Source of the DNA: Proteiniphilum sp. X52 | GTDB taxonomy: Bacteria; Bacteroidota; Bacteroidia; Bacteroidales; Dysgonomonadaceae | DNA: 64,000 bases | Assembly: GCF_003712195.1 (NCBI RefSeq) | Contig: NZ_RDSD01000007.1 | Location: 103,768 to 167,767, forward strand | Direction of reading: 5' to 3' | Shown here: positions 9,013 through 18,832 of the stretch, piece after piece | Position numbering within the stretch: the first letter of the stretch is position 1 | How the letters are laid out: each line of letters opens with the position of its first letter | Position numbers and translations under genes: made by a program | Notes under the pieces: generated by a model | The model's input: the letters and a program-made list of their open reading frames with translations, nothing else | The model's database searches: none | Told to the model about the DNA's origin: nothing

Positions 9013-10575
9013 TCAGGTTTCTTCTCCGGCAACAGTATCCGGCCCTTTTTTGATCTGTTTTACCATAATGGCCACCTCCGCGATCAACATTCCCGTAAAC
9101 AATACCGTGAAAATGACAAACGTAGTGACAATATTGCCGGCGGATATCGCGGATGCAGCCATCTCTACCGGGAGAATATCCTGGATAGTCCATGGCTGTC
9201 GTCCCACTTCAGCCACTATCCATCCTGCCTGACCGGCGATAATGGGCAAGGGTATGCTCCACAGGGCCCCATATAGCAGCCATTTCGTGTCGCGCAAATC
9301 TTTTTTATAAATGAAATAGAGCACTATTGCAAAAAATAAAATAGAATAGAACCCTATTATCACCATAATGCGGAAACTATAGAAAGTAAGGGGCACGTCC
9401 GGGATCAGCTCTTCCCCGGTTTCAAGATAACCGTAGCCGAAATGTGCGTAATTTTCCTTAAGGATGGCTTCGTGATTGGCGGCATCGGCGTCGCGTCCTT
9501 CCGCCTTTGCCGTCTGGTAATCGGCCAGCGCCTGGATGGCAATCTTCCCGCGGGCTTTCCTCTCTTCAAAGGAGAGGGCGGTGGCGCCGTCATGAAGCGT
9601 ATAACCTCCATTCACAAGGTCCATGATTCCCGGCACGAACGCGTTCATGTTCCTGTATCCCAGGAACGACAACAGTTTGGGTATCTCCAGCTTAAAGACA
9701 AAGGGATCCACGTCATCGTCATGGACCTGTTTGGCCGGGTTCAGCATCCCTATCGCCACCAATCCGGCACCCTCTTTACCTTCATAGAAGCCTTCCATTG
9801 CAGCCAGTTTCATGGGTTGTTTCTGTGACACCTGATAGGCCGAACCGTCACCGGTAACCGCCAGCATCACAAAAGCAACCAGCCCTATTATGGCAGCGAC
9901 CTTTACACTTTTCAGGGCAAAATCGATATGTCTCCTTTTCAGCAGGTACCAGGCAGAGACACCCACCACGAAACCGGCTGCGATAGCCCAGCTGGAATAG
10001 ATGGCATGCAGGAATTTATTATATGCCACAGGGGAAAGCACCACAGCCCAGAAATCGACCATTTCATTCCGTACCGTCTCGGGGTTGAACTCCATCCCGA
10101 CGGGGTATTGCATCCAGGCGTTGGCGACCAGGATCCAGAAGGCAGATAAAGTAGCACCGGCAAACACCAACCAGGTAGAGGCAAGGTGCGCTTTCTTGCT
10201 CACCCTGTTCCATCCGAAAAACATGATGGAAATAAATGTGGCTTCCAAAAAAAATGCAACGATCCCTTCAATGGCGAGGGGAGCACCGAAAATATCACCC
10301 ACGAACCAACTGTAGTTCGACCAGTTGGTGCCGAACTGAAACTCCAGGATAATACCTGTGGCGACACCGATCACGAAATTGATACCGAAGATCTTTTGCC
10401 AGAACTTGGTGACATTTTTCCATTTTACATCTCCCGTCCTCACGTACATGGTTTCCATGAGGGCCATAATAAGCGCCAGCCCAATAGTGAGCGGGACAAA
10501 TATCCAGTGATAGCCGGCAGTGAGAGCAAATTGTGCCCTCGACCAATTGACTGTAGACACACTTAACAGATCCAT
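9013..10575 (-). CDS. cydA: Cytochrome bd ubiquinol oxidase subunit I
   Basis: A 520-residue integral membrane subunit. RAQFALTAGYHWIFVPLTIG holds the haem-ligand histidine (H23, equivalent to E. coli H19). FYSFRIMV carries the methionine axial ligand, and GRQPWTIQDILP is the conserved quinol-oxidase motif. A charged periplasmic Q-loop region lies between about residues 250 and 370. Bd oxidase lets anaerobic Bacteroidetes respire traces of oxygen. The DUF3467 gene lies 77 bases upstream on the same strand. The DUF4492 gene often seen before cydA in Bacteroides is absent here. Confidence 0.97.
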   Translation of the reverse strand: MDLLSVSTVNWSRAQFALTAGYHWIFVPLTIGLALIMALMETMYVRTGDVKWKNVTKFWQKIFGINFVIGVATGIILEFQFGTNWSNYSWFVGDIFGAPLAIEGIVAFFLEATFISIMFFGWNRVSKKAHLASTWLVFAGATLSAFWILVANAWMQYPVGMEFNPETVRNEMVDFWAVVLSPVAYNKFLHAIYSSWAIAAGFVVGVSAWYLLKRRHIDFALKSVKVAAIIGLVAFVMLAVTGDGSAYQVSQKQPMKLAAMEGFYEGKEGAGLVAIGMLNPAKQVHDDDVDPFVFKLEIPKLLSFLGYRNMNAFVPGIMDLVNGGYTLHDGATALSFEERKARGKIAIQALADYQTAKAEGRDADAANHEAILKENYAHFGYGYLETGEELIPDVPLTFYSFRIMVIIGFYSILFFAIVLYFIYKKDLRDTKWLLYGALWSIPLPIIAGQAGWIVAEVGRQPWTIQDILPVEMAASAISAGNIVTTFVIFTVLFTGMLIAEVAIMVKQIKKGPDTVAGEET

Positions 10576-10652
10576 AAATTTTGAATATTTAATCTTGGTT
10601 ATTCCATTGACAGCGCCTGCTGGTAGCGTTCACCACACAGCGCCATACGCAC

Positions 10653-10961
10653 CTACGCCTGCCCTATCCCCCCTATGGGTGGCAGAAAACCGGGATCGTT
10701 CTGCATCCTGATCGCCCCATTCTGCTGTTCAAATTTATCGATATTATCTTTCAACGCCATCAGCAACCGCTTCGCATGCTCAGGCGTGAGTATGATTCTC
10801 GATTTGACTTTCGCCTTGGGCACGCCCGGGACAATACGGACAAAATCCACAACGAATTCCGATGAGGAATGCGATATGATTGCCAGGTTGGAGTAAATCC
10901 CCTGTGCGATTTCATCACTCAATTCTATCTGTATTTCGTTGTTCTTATTGAAATTTTCCAT
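10653..10961 (-). CDS. DUF3467 domain-containing protein
   Basis: A 102-residue soluble protein. The core (IYSNLAIISHSSSEFVVDF, then GVPKAKVKSRIILTPEHAK) is the DUF3467 signature: a small beta protein with a C-terminal helix that is widespread in Bacteroidetes. No signal peptide. It is read in the same direction as cydAB with a 77-base gap, so it may share a transcript. Function unknown. Confidence 0.9.
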   Translation of the reverse strand: MENFNKNNEIQIELSDEIAQGIYSNLAIISHSSSEFVVDFVRIVPGVPKAKVKSRIILTPEHAKRLLMALKDNIDKFEQQNGAIRMQNDPGFLPPIGGIGQA

Positions 10962-11262
10962 TGTTTGACTGTGAATTTAATAACTCCGGCACATAATATC
11001 ACCGTTTGGATACGTAGAAATGCAGTGTATGCCTGATTATCAAACAAACAGCGCTTTTCTTTTTATCAGGCATGAAAAATCCCGGTGAACTATTAAAATA
11101 GTTTAAACAAAGAAAACTAATTTTCTCCAATCTACAAAAGAAAAGAAGAAAATTCTTTGCTTTTTGCATTCTCCGTTCATCAACTACCGATGAGCCAAAT
11201 GTCACAGTCAAGAATCAGCGGACTAATTTTCTATTTTCCGGGGAGAAGATATTCTGTATCGC
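10962..11262. other. Intergenic region, no gene supported
   Basis: These 301 AT-rich bases lie between the DUF3467 and ald genes, both on the minus strand. The only longer frame (10999-11211) gives a hydrophobic, unrecognisable peptide with no promoter or start signal. The region probably holds the DUF3467-cydAB promoter. Confidence 0.6.
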
Positions 11263-12372
11263 TTACAATTCCCATGGAGTGTAAGGCAAATCCAGCGAGT
11301 CGGCCACATTTTTAAACACTACGTCCCCTTTTACGATATTCAATCCGTGGCGTAAATCCTGATATTGCCTGCAAGCTCCCTCCCATCCCATCTCAACCAG
11401 CTTTACCACATAAGGCAGCGTGGCATTGGTAAGCGCGCGTGTGGAGGTGACAGGAACGGCTCCGGGCATATTGGCGACACAATAGTGAACAATGCCATCC
11501 ACCTCAAAAACTGGATCGGCATGTGTGGTAGGATGTGTAGTTTCGAAACATCCGCCCTGATCTACGGAAACATCCACCATTACCGTGCCTGGCTCCATTT
11601 CTTTGAGCATTTCCCGCCTAATCAGGTGCGGAGCCCTGGCACCTACCAATAAGGTGGCACCGATCACCAAGTCGGCCGTTTTGATCGATTCGGCAATGGA
11701 CATCTTTGTGGAGTAAAGGGTATCTACGTTTCGAGGAAGAATTTCCGACAAATACCGAAGACGGTTCAGATTAATATCGAGTAGTTTTATGTTTGCTCCC
11801 AGTCCGGCAGCCATCAGGGCGGCATTATGTCCGACCACTCCACCACCGATGACCACTACTTCGGCCGGTTTCACGCCAGGCACGCCCCCCAGCAGAATCC
11901 CCTTGCCTCCTTGGGGTTTTTCCAGATATTTGGCACCTTCCTGGACAGATAAACGGCCGGCCACCTCACTCATGGGCGTGAGCAACGGCAGCGACCCGTC
12001 TTTGTCATTCATTACCGTTTCATAGGCTATGCAGACAGCTCCGCTCGAAATCATGGCTTCAGTGAGTTTTTTGTCGGACGCAAAGTGGAAATAGGTAAAT
12101 ACCACCTGATCCTTTTTTATCAGATGATATTCGCTTTCTATCGGTTCTTTCACTTTCACGATCACATCCGCAATCTCATACACATCTTCAATACGGTCAA
12201 GGATGACAGCTCCGGCTTTCACATAGCTCTCATCCGACAGGTTACTTTTGACGCCGGCACCTTTCTGCACGTAAACTTTATGTCCACGACCGGTAAGTTC
12301 CAATACACCACCGGGTGTCATGGCCACTCTTCCTTCTTTTACTTTAATTTCTTTGGGTATTCCTACGATCAT
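11263..12372 (-). CDS. ald: Alanine dehydrogenase
   Basis: A 369-residue NAD-dependent enzyme that interconverts L-alanine and pyruvate plus ammonia. The N-terminal [18 protein letters not shown] motif is present. The catalytic histidine lies in [12 protein letters not shown]. The Rossmann fold shows [16 protein letters not shown], and C-terminal [12 protein letters not shown] fits the family. The length matches. Just upstream are two TTGCAA blocks spaced one helical turn apart and, further out, a perfect inverted repeat. It probably serves amino-acid fermentation or nitrogen assimilation. Confidence 0.97.
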   Translation of the reverse strand: MIVGIPKEIKVKEGRVAMTPGGVLELTGRGHKVYVQKGAGVKSNLSDESYVKAGAVILDRIEDVYEIADVIVKVKEPIESEYHLIKKDQVVFTYFHFASDKKLTEAMISSGAVCIAYETVMNDKDGSLPLLTPMSEVAGRLSVQEGAKYLEKPQGGKGILLGGVPGVKPAEVVVIGGGVVGHNAALMAAGLGANIKLLDINLNRLRYLSEILPRNVDTLYSTKMSIAESIKTADLVIGATLLVGARAPHLIRREMLKEMEPGTVMVDVSVDQGGCFETTHPTTHADPVFEVDGIVHYCVANMPGAVPVTSTRALTNATLPYVVKLVEMGWEGACRQYQDLRHGLNIVKGDVVFKNVADSLDLPYTPWEL

Positions 12373-12392
12373 AATAATAAAATTATATGTTG

Positions 12393-12409
12393 TTGCAAGA
12401 TAATTGCAA
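12393..12409. promoter_or_regulatory. Candidate operator: two TTGCAA palindromes 11 bp apart
   Basis: TTGCAA at 12393-12398 and 12404-12409 are each self-complementary and are separated by five bases, giving a centre-to-centre spacing of 11 bp. They sit 21-37 bases upstream of the ald start. The spacing places both on one DNA face, as expected for a dimeric regulator. This is inferred from pattern only. Confidence 0.35.
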
Positions 12410-12499
12410 TGGTATTATTGTCAGTGATCTGTTGTAATATGATCGTTTCACATGACTAAAATTATTTATTTCTATTTCATGAGGCTTTTTCTACGCTCA

Positions 12500-12527
12500 A
12501 CATTGTCAAAAGAAGTTTTGACAATGT
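12500..12527. repeat. Perfect 12-bp inverted repeat (hairpin)
   Basis: ACATTGTCAAAA and TTTTGACAATGT flank the loop GAAG with no mismatch. It lies 128 bases upstream of ald and about 600 bases before fbaA, which is divergent. No T-tract follows on either strand beyond the TTTT inside the stem. It could be a terminator-like hairpin, an operator, or the remnant of a mobile-element end. Confidence 0.7.
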
Positions 12528-12739
12528 ATTCCCTTATCGAAAAAGTACAATGGTGTCATATGAAAATTGAGCGAAGCGAAATCGCCGGCTTCCATTAAAA
12601 ATCTTCACTGGAGGCAACTCGCTTTAGTCATGATCTTTGGTGAAACCATATTCGTGCTCGGCTCATATGATTATTCTATTGTTTTATTCCGGTATATGGA
12701 ACCTTCGATGTTCAAAATATTCACTAAAGTTAGATATTT

Positions 12740-12826
12740 GAGTCGCCTTCGCGCCTCGATTGCTAATTGAGTCGCCTTCGCACCTCGATTGCTAATTGAG
12801 TCGCCTTCGCGCCTCGATTTTCAATT
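12740..12826 (+). repeat. Three tandem copies of a 29-bp unit
   Basis: Units at 12740-12768, 12769-12797 and 12798-12826 each begin GAGTCGCCTTCG and continue CCTCGATTGCTAATT. Copy 2 differs from copy 1 by one base and copy 3 diverges at its end. The units abut without spacers, so this is not a CRISPR array. A fourth copy is at 6092-6120. The rest of the 758-base gap (12373-13130) shows only AT-rich sequence and the fbaA promoter. Confidence 0.85.
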
Positions 12827-13077
12827 CCTCGCTATGGCATAGTCCAAACAAGTTTGTCCTTTGCTCATTTAGCTTAACGGAAATATTCATTCCCTCCGGG
12901 TGTGTGATGATCATTGTAAACATGTCGGTTTCATATGTGCAAAAATAAAAAGAAAAAATAAATCCACAATTTATTCAAACAGATTTATGAATGGGCCGAT
13001 TTGTCTTTTTTCACGGTTCGATAATCATTTTTAATGACTCTTTCGCATAAAAATTTCTTTCATTACGGATTATATCG

Positions 13078-13085
13078 TATTTTTG
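13078..13085 (+). promoter_or_regulatory. Bacteroidetes -7 box for fbaA
   Basis: TATTTTTG fits the TAnnTTTG consensus. A TTTC element (13054-13057), 20 bases upstream, resembles the -33 TTTG box with one mismatch. The predicted transcript would have a leader of about 40 bases before the ATG at 13131. Confidence 0.5.
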
Positions 13086-13130
13086 TGACAATAATTCAGA
13101 TTTTTCAATCTATAATAATAATTTAGAACA

Positions 13131-14123
13131 ATGGTAAGTTATAAAGAATTGGGTCTTGTAAACTCAAGAGAGTTGTTTAAGAAAGCAATAGAGGGCGGCT
13201 ATGCTATTCCTGCTTTCAATTTCAACAACATGGAACAACTTCAGGCCATTATTTCGGCCTGCGTTGAAACAAAGTCACCTGTGATCCTTCAGGTATCCAG
13301 CGGCGCACGTAAATACGCCAATCAGACATTATTGCGTTATATGGCTCAGGGAGCGGTGCAATATGCAAAAGAACTGGGTTACGAAATTCCCATCGTACTC
13401 CACCTTGATCATGGCGACAGCTTTGAGCTTTGCAAGGATTGTATAGAGAGCGGTTTCTCTTCTGTGATGATCGACGGATCGCATCTTCCTTACGAAGAAA
13501 ACATCGCACTGACAAAGAAAGTGGTTGAGTATGCTCATCAACACGACGTCACTGTGGAAGGAGAACTCGGCATATTGGCAGGTATTGAAGACGATGTACA
13601 GGCGGAACACCACACCTATACCGAACCCGATGAGGTGGTGGATTTCGTGACACGTACCGGCGTTGATTCCTTGGCTATCTCCATAGGCACTTCACACGGT
13701 GCTTTCAAGTTCACTCCCGAACAATGTACCCGCAACGAACAGGGCGTATTGGTTCCTCCCCCATTGCGCTTCGATATTCTGGAAGAAATTGAAAAACGAA
13801 TCCCCGGATTCCCCATCGTTCTCCACGGATCTTCTTCCGTTCCCCAGCAATATGTGGAGATTATCAACAAATACGGAGGTAAACTGGATGATTCAATCGG
13901 TATCCCCGAAGAACAATTGCGCAAAGCTGCCAAATCGGCTGTTTGCAAGATCAATATCGACTCCGACGGACGTTTGGCCATGACTGCGGCCATACGTGAA
14001 GTATTCGCCAACAAACCGGCTGAATTCGACCCGCGTAAATACCTGGGTCCGGCACGTGAAGAGTTGAAGAAACTGTATATGCACAAAACAGAAAAGGTAT
14101 TGGGTAGCGCCGGAAGAGCGTGA
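13131..14123 (+). CDS. fbaA: Class II fructose-bisphosphate aldolase
   Basis: A 330-residue zinc enzyme that splits fructose 1,6-bisphosphate into DHAP and glyceraldehyde 3-phosphate in glycolysis, and the reverse in gluconeogenesis. Metal and catalytic motifs seen: IVLHLDHGDSFE (~residues 87-98, zinc histidine and catalytic aspartate), VEGELGILAGIED, SIGTSHGAFKF and VLHGSSSVPQ. The length fits the long class IIA/B-like form common in Bacteroidetes. Monocistronic: it has its own promoter and is followed 24 bases later by a clear terminator. Confidence 0.97.
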   Translation: MVSYKELGLVNSRELFKKAIEGGYAIPAFNFNNMEQLQAIISACVETKSPVILQVSSGARKYANQTLLRYMAQGAVQYAKELGYEIPIVLHLDHGDSFELCKDCIESGFSSVMIDGSHLPYEENIALTKKVVEYAHQHDVTVEGELGILAGIEDDVQAEHHTYTEPDEVVDFVTRTGVDSLAISIGTSHGAFKFTPEQCTRNEQGVLVPPPLRFDILEEIEKRIPGFPIVLHGSSSVPQQYVEIINKYGGKLDDSIGIPEEQLRKAAKSAVCKINIDSDGRLAMTAAIREVFANKPAEFDPRKYLGPAREELKKLYMHKTEKVLGSAGRA

Positions 14124-14147
14124 CCATACAAAAATAACATATTTTGG

Positions 14148-14183
14148 AAAGAGGGTGAATCCAATGCGACTTTACCCTCTTTT
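14148..14183 (+). terminator. Rho-independent terminator of fbaA
   Basis: AAAGAGGGT and ACCCTCTTT arms close a loop of about 18 bases and run into a short T-tract, 24 bases after the fbaA stop. Confidence 0.8.
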
Positions 14184-14297
14184 CTATATTATTTGCGTTT
14201 CGCAAGCTTTTCTGTTTGGCATTAACGCTCGATTCCCGCCGCTTTTGCCACCCATCGTCCGCCACCTTATCACCTTCCCATCTTCCCACCTTTCATG

Positions 14298-16967
14298 TTA
14301 CCTCCGGGAAAGCGCCCGCATTTTTTCATTGAAACCGGTCTTCCTGAGCAGATCCTCCAGAGAGATATGCATCCTGTAGCGCCAGTAGTGTTCGGGATTT
14401 GCCGGCACATTGATCCGCTCACGGGAAATATCGGGGTTACGGAGTTCTTCATCAAGCGACAGCCAGTCCTGTAACGGCAGGATCACCCACATGGCCGAGG
14501 AGCGGAGATGATGTTCAATGATCTGCCGGCAGATACTCATATCACACTCTGCCGGAGCAACTCCTTCGCGGTGTAACACTTCGTTGTAATAGCGTTGTGT
14601 GACTTCCCGGTTTTCAGTCCACCATAAACGTAGGGGCGACATGTCGTGGGTGGAGGTAGTACATACCGACAGATAGGGCAATTGCCGCAGGTCGGTGAAA
14701 GTGACGTATGGATCTTTGGGCATCCGTTCGATCTGCAGGCTCAACATCTGCAATTCATGCATCACCGACGGCACACAGTCGGGAACCATCCCTAAATCCT
14801 CTCCACAGACCATCATCCTGGTGGAGGAAATAAGTACTGGTAATTTCTTCATTGCCTCTTCACGCCAGAAATAGTTGTGCCGGTGATAATAAAATTCGTC
14901 ATACAGGCGGTTAAACGCCTCCTTCACATGCGTGTCAAGATAGCGATACGAATGTGTATATTGCGCCGTAATACGGGGATGATACCGGTGATGATCTTGG
15001 GGATCACGTACGAAGAGCACCTCCGCACATAGCGACATAAGCCCGTCGCAGATCCTGCGGCTCTTATCATCTTTTTTATTATCAAACAGTTGCTTTACTT
15101 TCCTCTGGGTGTCGCAGTGCGATTTCAATTGAAATCGCTGCCATCCTGTTGGCTCAAGATACTCCCTCTTCACCTCGTCGGCATGTTCCGCAAAGATATC
15201 CGGCAAAAAGTGCTCATGAATGAACGGTTTTACCATCCGCTCCTCATCAAAGGGGATTCCCGCGCGATGGATCTCTTCCACCCAGAAAGGCAATGCCGGC
15301 CTGAAGTGGCCAAGTGATCCCTGTACGGCCTCAAGGGGTATTTCCCAGATACGGAAAAAACCCAGGATATGGTCTATCCTGTAGGCATCGAAATAATCAG
15401 CCATCTTGCGAAAACGGTTTACCCACCAGGCATATCCATCCTTTTCCATCATCTGCCAGTTGTAAGTGGGAAAGCCCCAGTTCTGGCCGAAGAAGGAAAA
15501 ATCGTCGGGCGGCGCGCCGCTTTGGGTATCCATATGATAAAGCTCGGGAGCCACCCACGCATCTATGCTGTTACGGCTGATACCGATGGGGATATCTCCT
15601 TTGAGAGCTACTCCCCTTTCATTGGCATATTCTTTCACGCCGGAGAATTGCTGATGAAGCAGGTATTGCAGGAAAGCCCAGAATCGCGTTTCCTCCTTTG
15701 CCTCGGTATCGGCATCGATCATCTTCTTCAACAGCTCTTCGTCATAAACGGCATATTCACCCCACTCCCTGAAATCGGCGCTGCCATATTTATCACGCAG
15801 GAAACAGTAACATGCATAGGGAAAAAGCCATGATTCGTTTTTCTGCCGGAAAGCAATAAACTCTTCCGACGCAAGTACCTTCTCCCCTTCTTGGTGATAG
15901 AGCTCCCGGCCATAGCGGGTTTTTAAAGAGAGTGCCTTTTCATAGTCCAGTTCGGGCAGGCTGTTCAGTTCTCCCGCTTCTTTCAGGAAAGCGCGCTGAT
16001 TTTTCTTCACTTTCAGCGGATAGTCGTTGCATCCCAGATATATGGGATGGAGGGCATAGGCCGATATAGCGCTATAGGGATATGAGTCGCGCCAGGTTTT
16101 AGTGGCTGTGGTATCGTTCACAGGCAACAATTGGATCAACTGCTGATGGGTGACTGCTGCCCAGTCGACCATCTTGCGGAGATCGGCAAAATCACCCACT
16201 CCGAAGCTTTCATCCGTTCTCAGGGAGAAAACCGGAATGGCCGTCCCCGTTCCCCGATAGGCAAAACTCTGGTAATGAAAGTGCAAAGCCATTTCCACAA
16301 GCACCCGGTTTCCTTTATGCGCTGCCTCTGCCGTCAAAACACGATTTCCGCCATCTTCCCAGTGCACCGCCTCACCACTATTCTTATCTATGATCACAAA
16401 CTTATACTCACTCTTTGCAGGTAGTTTTTTCGCGTCGAGTGTTATCTGCCACTCTCCTTGGTCAAGATAAGAGAGTGGTTTGGCCAACTTCAGATCCCAA
16501 CGCCCCAGCTCCTCACATTCACCGCTGATCATCAGCATCTGATCGCCCGCCACATAAGGACAGATCACATTCAACAAAACAGTCTGAGAATGATACTTCG
16601 TAGGGAGAGGAGTTGCTTTATGCCGGAAAACAGTATCGGTAAAGACCGTGGAGTATAAATAGGAATGGTACGACTTGTTCTTCCAAAGATCGTTAATAAT
16701 AAACTCTTTCCGGCCTTTTGTAACGTGAAGTCTGCGGTTATTTCCCCATTCACGGCGAACGGTGTGTCGGCCTTTCCTGATGAAATAGTAATAATCCACA
16801 TCGGTCGTTTCTCCAATACTCACAGTCGCCGACCAATTGTCGCCATCGGCGGCAAGAGGGACCGCCTGATCTTCATTCAAGTTTCCCAGTTCCGGCGTGG
16901 TCCCGCAAAGACAGACCTGCTCTCCCCAGGCAGTATGATAATTGATTGTAAATGTAAGGTGTGCCAT
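14298..16967 (-). CDS. malQ: 4-alpha-glucanotransferase (GH77) with two N-terminal CBM20-like domains
   Basis: About 889 residues from the ATG at 16967 (MAHLTFTINYHTAWGEQ). This start removes a non-homologous extension present in the longer open frame. Residues ~1-110 and ~125-240 are tandem starch-binding CBM20-like modules (CGTTPELGNL; SGECEELGRWDLK). The GH77 catalytic part holds AYRIDHILGFFRIWEIP (nucleophile aspartate), CGEDLGMVPDCV (acid/base glutamate) and TSTHDMSPLRLWW (third aspartate). The enzyme transfers alpha-1,4-glucan segments during maltodextrin or glycogen use. A TAGCTTTG box lies at 17003-17010 on the minus strand, 36 bases upstream, but lacks a clear -33 element. Confidence 0.96.
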   Translation of the reverse strand: MAHLTFTINYHTAWGEQVCLCGTTPELGNLNEDQAVPLAADGDNWSATVSIGETTDVDYYYFIRKGRHTVRREWGNNRRLHVTKGRKEFIINDLWKNKSYHSYLYSTVFTDTVFRHKATPLPTKYHSQTVLLNVICPYVAGDQMLMISGECEELGRWDLKLAKPLSYLDQGEWQITLDAKKLPAKSEYKFVIIDKNSGEAVHWEDGGNRVLTAEAAHKGNRVLVEMALHFHYQSFAYRGTGTAIPVFSLRTDESFGVGDFADLRKMVDWAAVTHQQLIQLLPVNDTTATKTWRDSYPYSAISAYALHPIYLGCNDYPLKVKKNQRAFLKEAGELNSLPELDYEKALSLKTRYGRELYHQEGEKVLASEEFIAFRQKNESWLFPYACYCFLRDKYGSADFREWGEYAVYDEELLKKMIDADTEAKEETRFWAFLQYLLHQQFSGVKEYANERGVALKGDIPIGISRNSIDAWVAPELYHMDTQSGAPPDDFSFFGQNWGFPTYNWQMMEKDGYAWWVNRFRKMADYFDAYRIDHILGFFRIWEIPLEAVQGSLGHFRPALPFWVEEIHRAGIPFDEERMVKPFIHEHFLPDIFAEHADEVKREYLEPTGWQRFQLKSHCDTQRKVKQLFDNKKDDKSRRICDGLMSLCAEVLFVRDPQDHHRYHPRITAQYTHSYRYLDTHVKEAFNRLYDEFYYHRHNYFWREEAMKKLPVLISSTRMMVCGEDLGMVPDCVPSVMHELQMLSLQIERMPKDPYVTFTDLRQLPYLSVCTTSTHDMSPLRLWWTENREVTQRYYNEVLHREGVAPAECDMSICRQIIEHHLRSSAMWVILPLQDWLSLDEELRNPDISRERINVPANPEHYWRYRMHISLEDLLRKTGFNEKMRALSRR

Positions 16968-17090
16968 TAGGTAATATCTATTCACTATGTATGGTTGACA
17001 AACAAAGCTACAATGTTTCATGAACGGGCCGGCTAAAAAACGGATCTTTTTATCCGGATTCCCGTGCAATCGTTTGCGGGACGCTAAGGG

Positions 17091-18761
17091 TCAGAGGAAG
17101 AGAAGGATCAGCAACTGGGCTGTGATCACCCTAAGAAACATCGTAAGGGGGTAGACAGTAGCATAACTCACCGCGGGCATATCATTCCCTGCCGTGGTGT
17201 TGGCATAGGACAATGCAGGAGGATCAGTCATACTCCCCGCAATCAATCCCATCAACGTGAAATAGTTCAGTTTATATACTTTCCGACCAATGACACCTAT
17301 AATCAGGAGGGGTACAACGGTAATGATCACTCCATAGCCCACCCATTTGTATCCGCCATTGATCACGGTGTCGACAAAATTCTCTCCGGCGCCGAGTCCC
17401 ACACAGGCAAGGAACAGGGCAATACCTATTTCCCTCAACATCAGATTGGCGCTCATGGTCGTATAAGTCACAAGCTTATACTTCGGACCGAATTTACTGA
17501 TCAGGATAGCCACAATCAGCGGTCCACCTGCCAGTCCCAGTTTTACCGGTTGGGGAACGCCCGGGATCATGAAGGGAATGCTTCCCAGGAGTACCCCCAA
17601 TCCAATACCTATAAAAATAGAGATAAGGTTAGGTTCCCTAAGGCGTTTCAACGAGTTGCCAAGGAACTTTTCAATGTTGGCGATGGCTTCTTCAGAGCCC
17701 ACGACCGTCACCCGGTCGCCCAACTGCAACTGGAGCCTGGAGTCGGCAATCAGGTCGACCCCTGCGCGATTCACCCGGGTAATGTTAATGCCGAACAGAT
17801 TCCGCAATTTCAGACTGCCTATGGAGCGTCCGTTAATTGCCGGCTTGGTAATCGATATTCTCCGTGAAACCAGTTGTGAATCCAATTTATTCCATTCTCC
17901 CCTGTCCATGTCAATACGCTGTCCGATCAAGGCTTCAATCACATCAATATTCTTCAGGTTGGAGACTACCAATACCCTGTCGTTCTCTTCGAGTACCGTC
18001 TCTGTCTGGGGAACATCCAGCATGCCTGTCCTTGCATGTAATACCCTCGATATGACAAACTCTTTGTCGATCAACCGCTTCACTTGCCGGATATTTTTCC
18101 CGAAGATAGAGGGATTGATCACCTGCAATGAAAACATGTGTGCTTCGGTCATCCGGGAGGCATCATTATTGTCCAGGGTGCTGTTCTCTTTGGCAAAATT
18201 GATCTTGAATATATATCTGAAAAAAACGATACTCATGATGATTCCCACTACTCCCAGGGGATAGGCAACCGCGTAAGCCGTAGCGATAGTGGGATCGGTG
18301 GATCCCGTTACATCGGTATAGGTTTGTTGCGCAGCCCCTAATCCCGGGGTATTGGTGACCGCCCCCGACAATATGCCTACCATAGTGGCGATGGGCAATC
18401 CGGTTACTAAATGGATAACATAGGTGATAAATACTCCCAGCAGCACCACACCCGATGCGAGCATATTGAGAGTGACCCCTCCCTGTTTAAACGATGAAAA
18501 GAAGCTGGGACCCACCTGCATCCCTATGGAGTAGATAAACAGAATCAGTCCGAATTCCTTCAGGAAATGAAGCACATTTTCATCGATCTGCAGGCCGATA
18601 TGCCCGAGAAATATACCGAAAAAAAGTATCCACGTCGTGCCGAGCGAAATACCGAAAATCTTTATCCTGCCCAGTAACAATCCCACCGAAATCACCAATG
18701 CCATCACCAGTATTGAATGCGCAATACCCGTTCCGGCAACTAACTCTATCAACCACTCCAT
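17091..18761 (-). CDS. AspT/YidE-type putative transporter with two TrkA-C (RCK_C) domains
   Basis: A 556-residue inner-membrane protein built as a duplication: five or six helices, two soluble TrkA-C domains in the middle (~residues 205-375), then five or six helices. The repeat motif [17 protein letters not shown] in the first half is echoed by [17 protein letters not shown] in the second, the hallmark of the aspartate:alanine exchanger/YidE family. It probably exchanges dicarboxylates or amino acids with control by a nucleotide ligand; the substrate is unknown. It lies between malQ and prmA on the same strand. Confidence 0.92.
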   Translation of the reverse strand: MEWLIELVAGTGIAHSILVMALVISVGLLLGRIKIFGISLGTTWILFFGIFLGHIGLQIDENVLHFLKEFGLILFIYSIGMQVGPSFFSSFKQGGVTLNMLASGVVLLGVFITYVIHLVTGLPIATMVGILSGAVTNTPGLGAAQQTYTDVTGSTDPTIATAYAVAYPLGVVGIIMSIVFFRYIFKINFAKENSTLDNNDASRMTEAHMFSLQVINPSIFGKNIRQVKRLIDKEFVISRVLHARTGMLDVPQTETVLEENDRVLVVSNLKNIDVIEALIGQRIDMDRGEWNKLDSQLVSRRISITKPAINGRSIGSLKLRNLFGINITRVNRAGVDLIADSRLQLQLGDRVTVVGSEEAIANIEKFLGNSLKRLREPNLISIFIGIGLGVLLGSIPFMIPGVPQPVKLGLAGGPLIVAILISKFGPKYKLVTYTTMSANLMLREIGIALFLACVGLGAGENFVDTVINGGYKWVGYGVIITVVPLLIIGVIGRKVYKLNYFTLMGLIAGSMTDPPALSYANTTAGNDMPAVSYATVYPLTMFLRVITAQLLILLFL

Positions 18762-18832
18762 AATTTTAATAACCTAAAAAACCGTTAAATGTATTCGTCT
18801 TTTTGAAAATCAGTACAAAAGTAGCGCTTATT

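Noticed and set aside
10999..11211. 70-codon frame upstream of ald
   Set aside because: Hydrophobic, unrecognisable, no promoter or ribosome-binding signal, and lies in AT-rich intergenic DNA.
12740..12826. Possible CRISPR array
   Set aside because: The repeated units abut directly without spacers and no cas genes are present.
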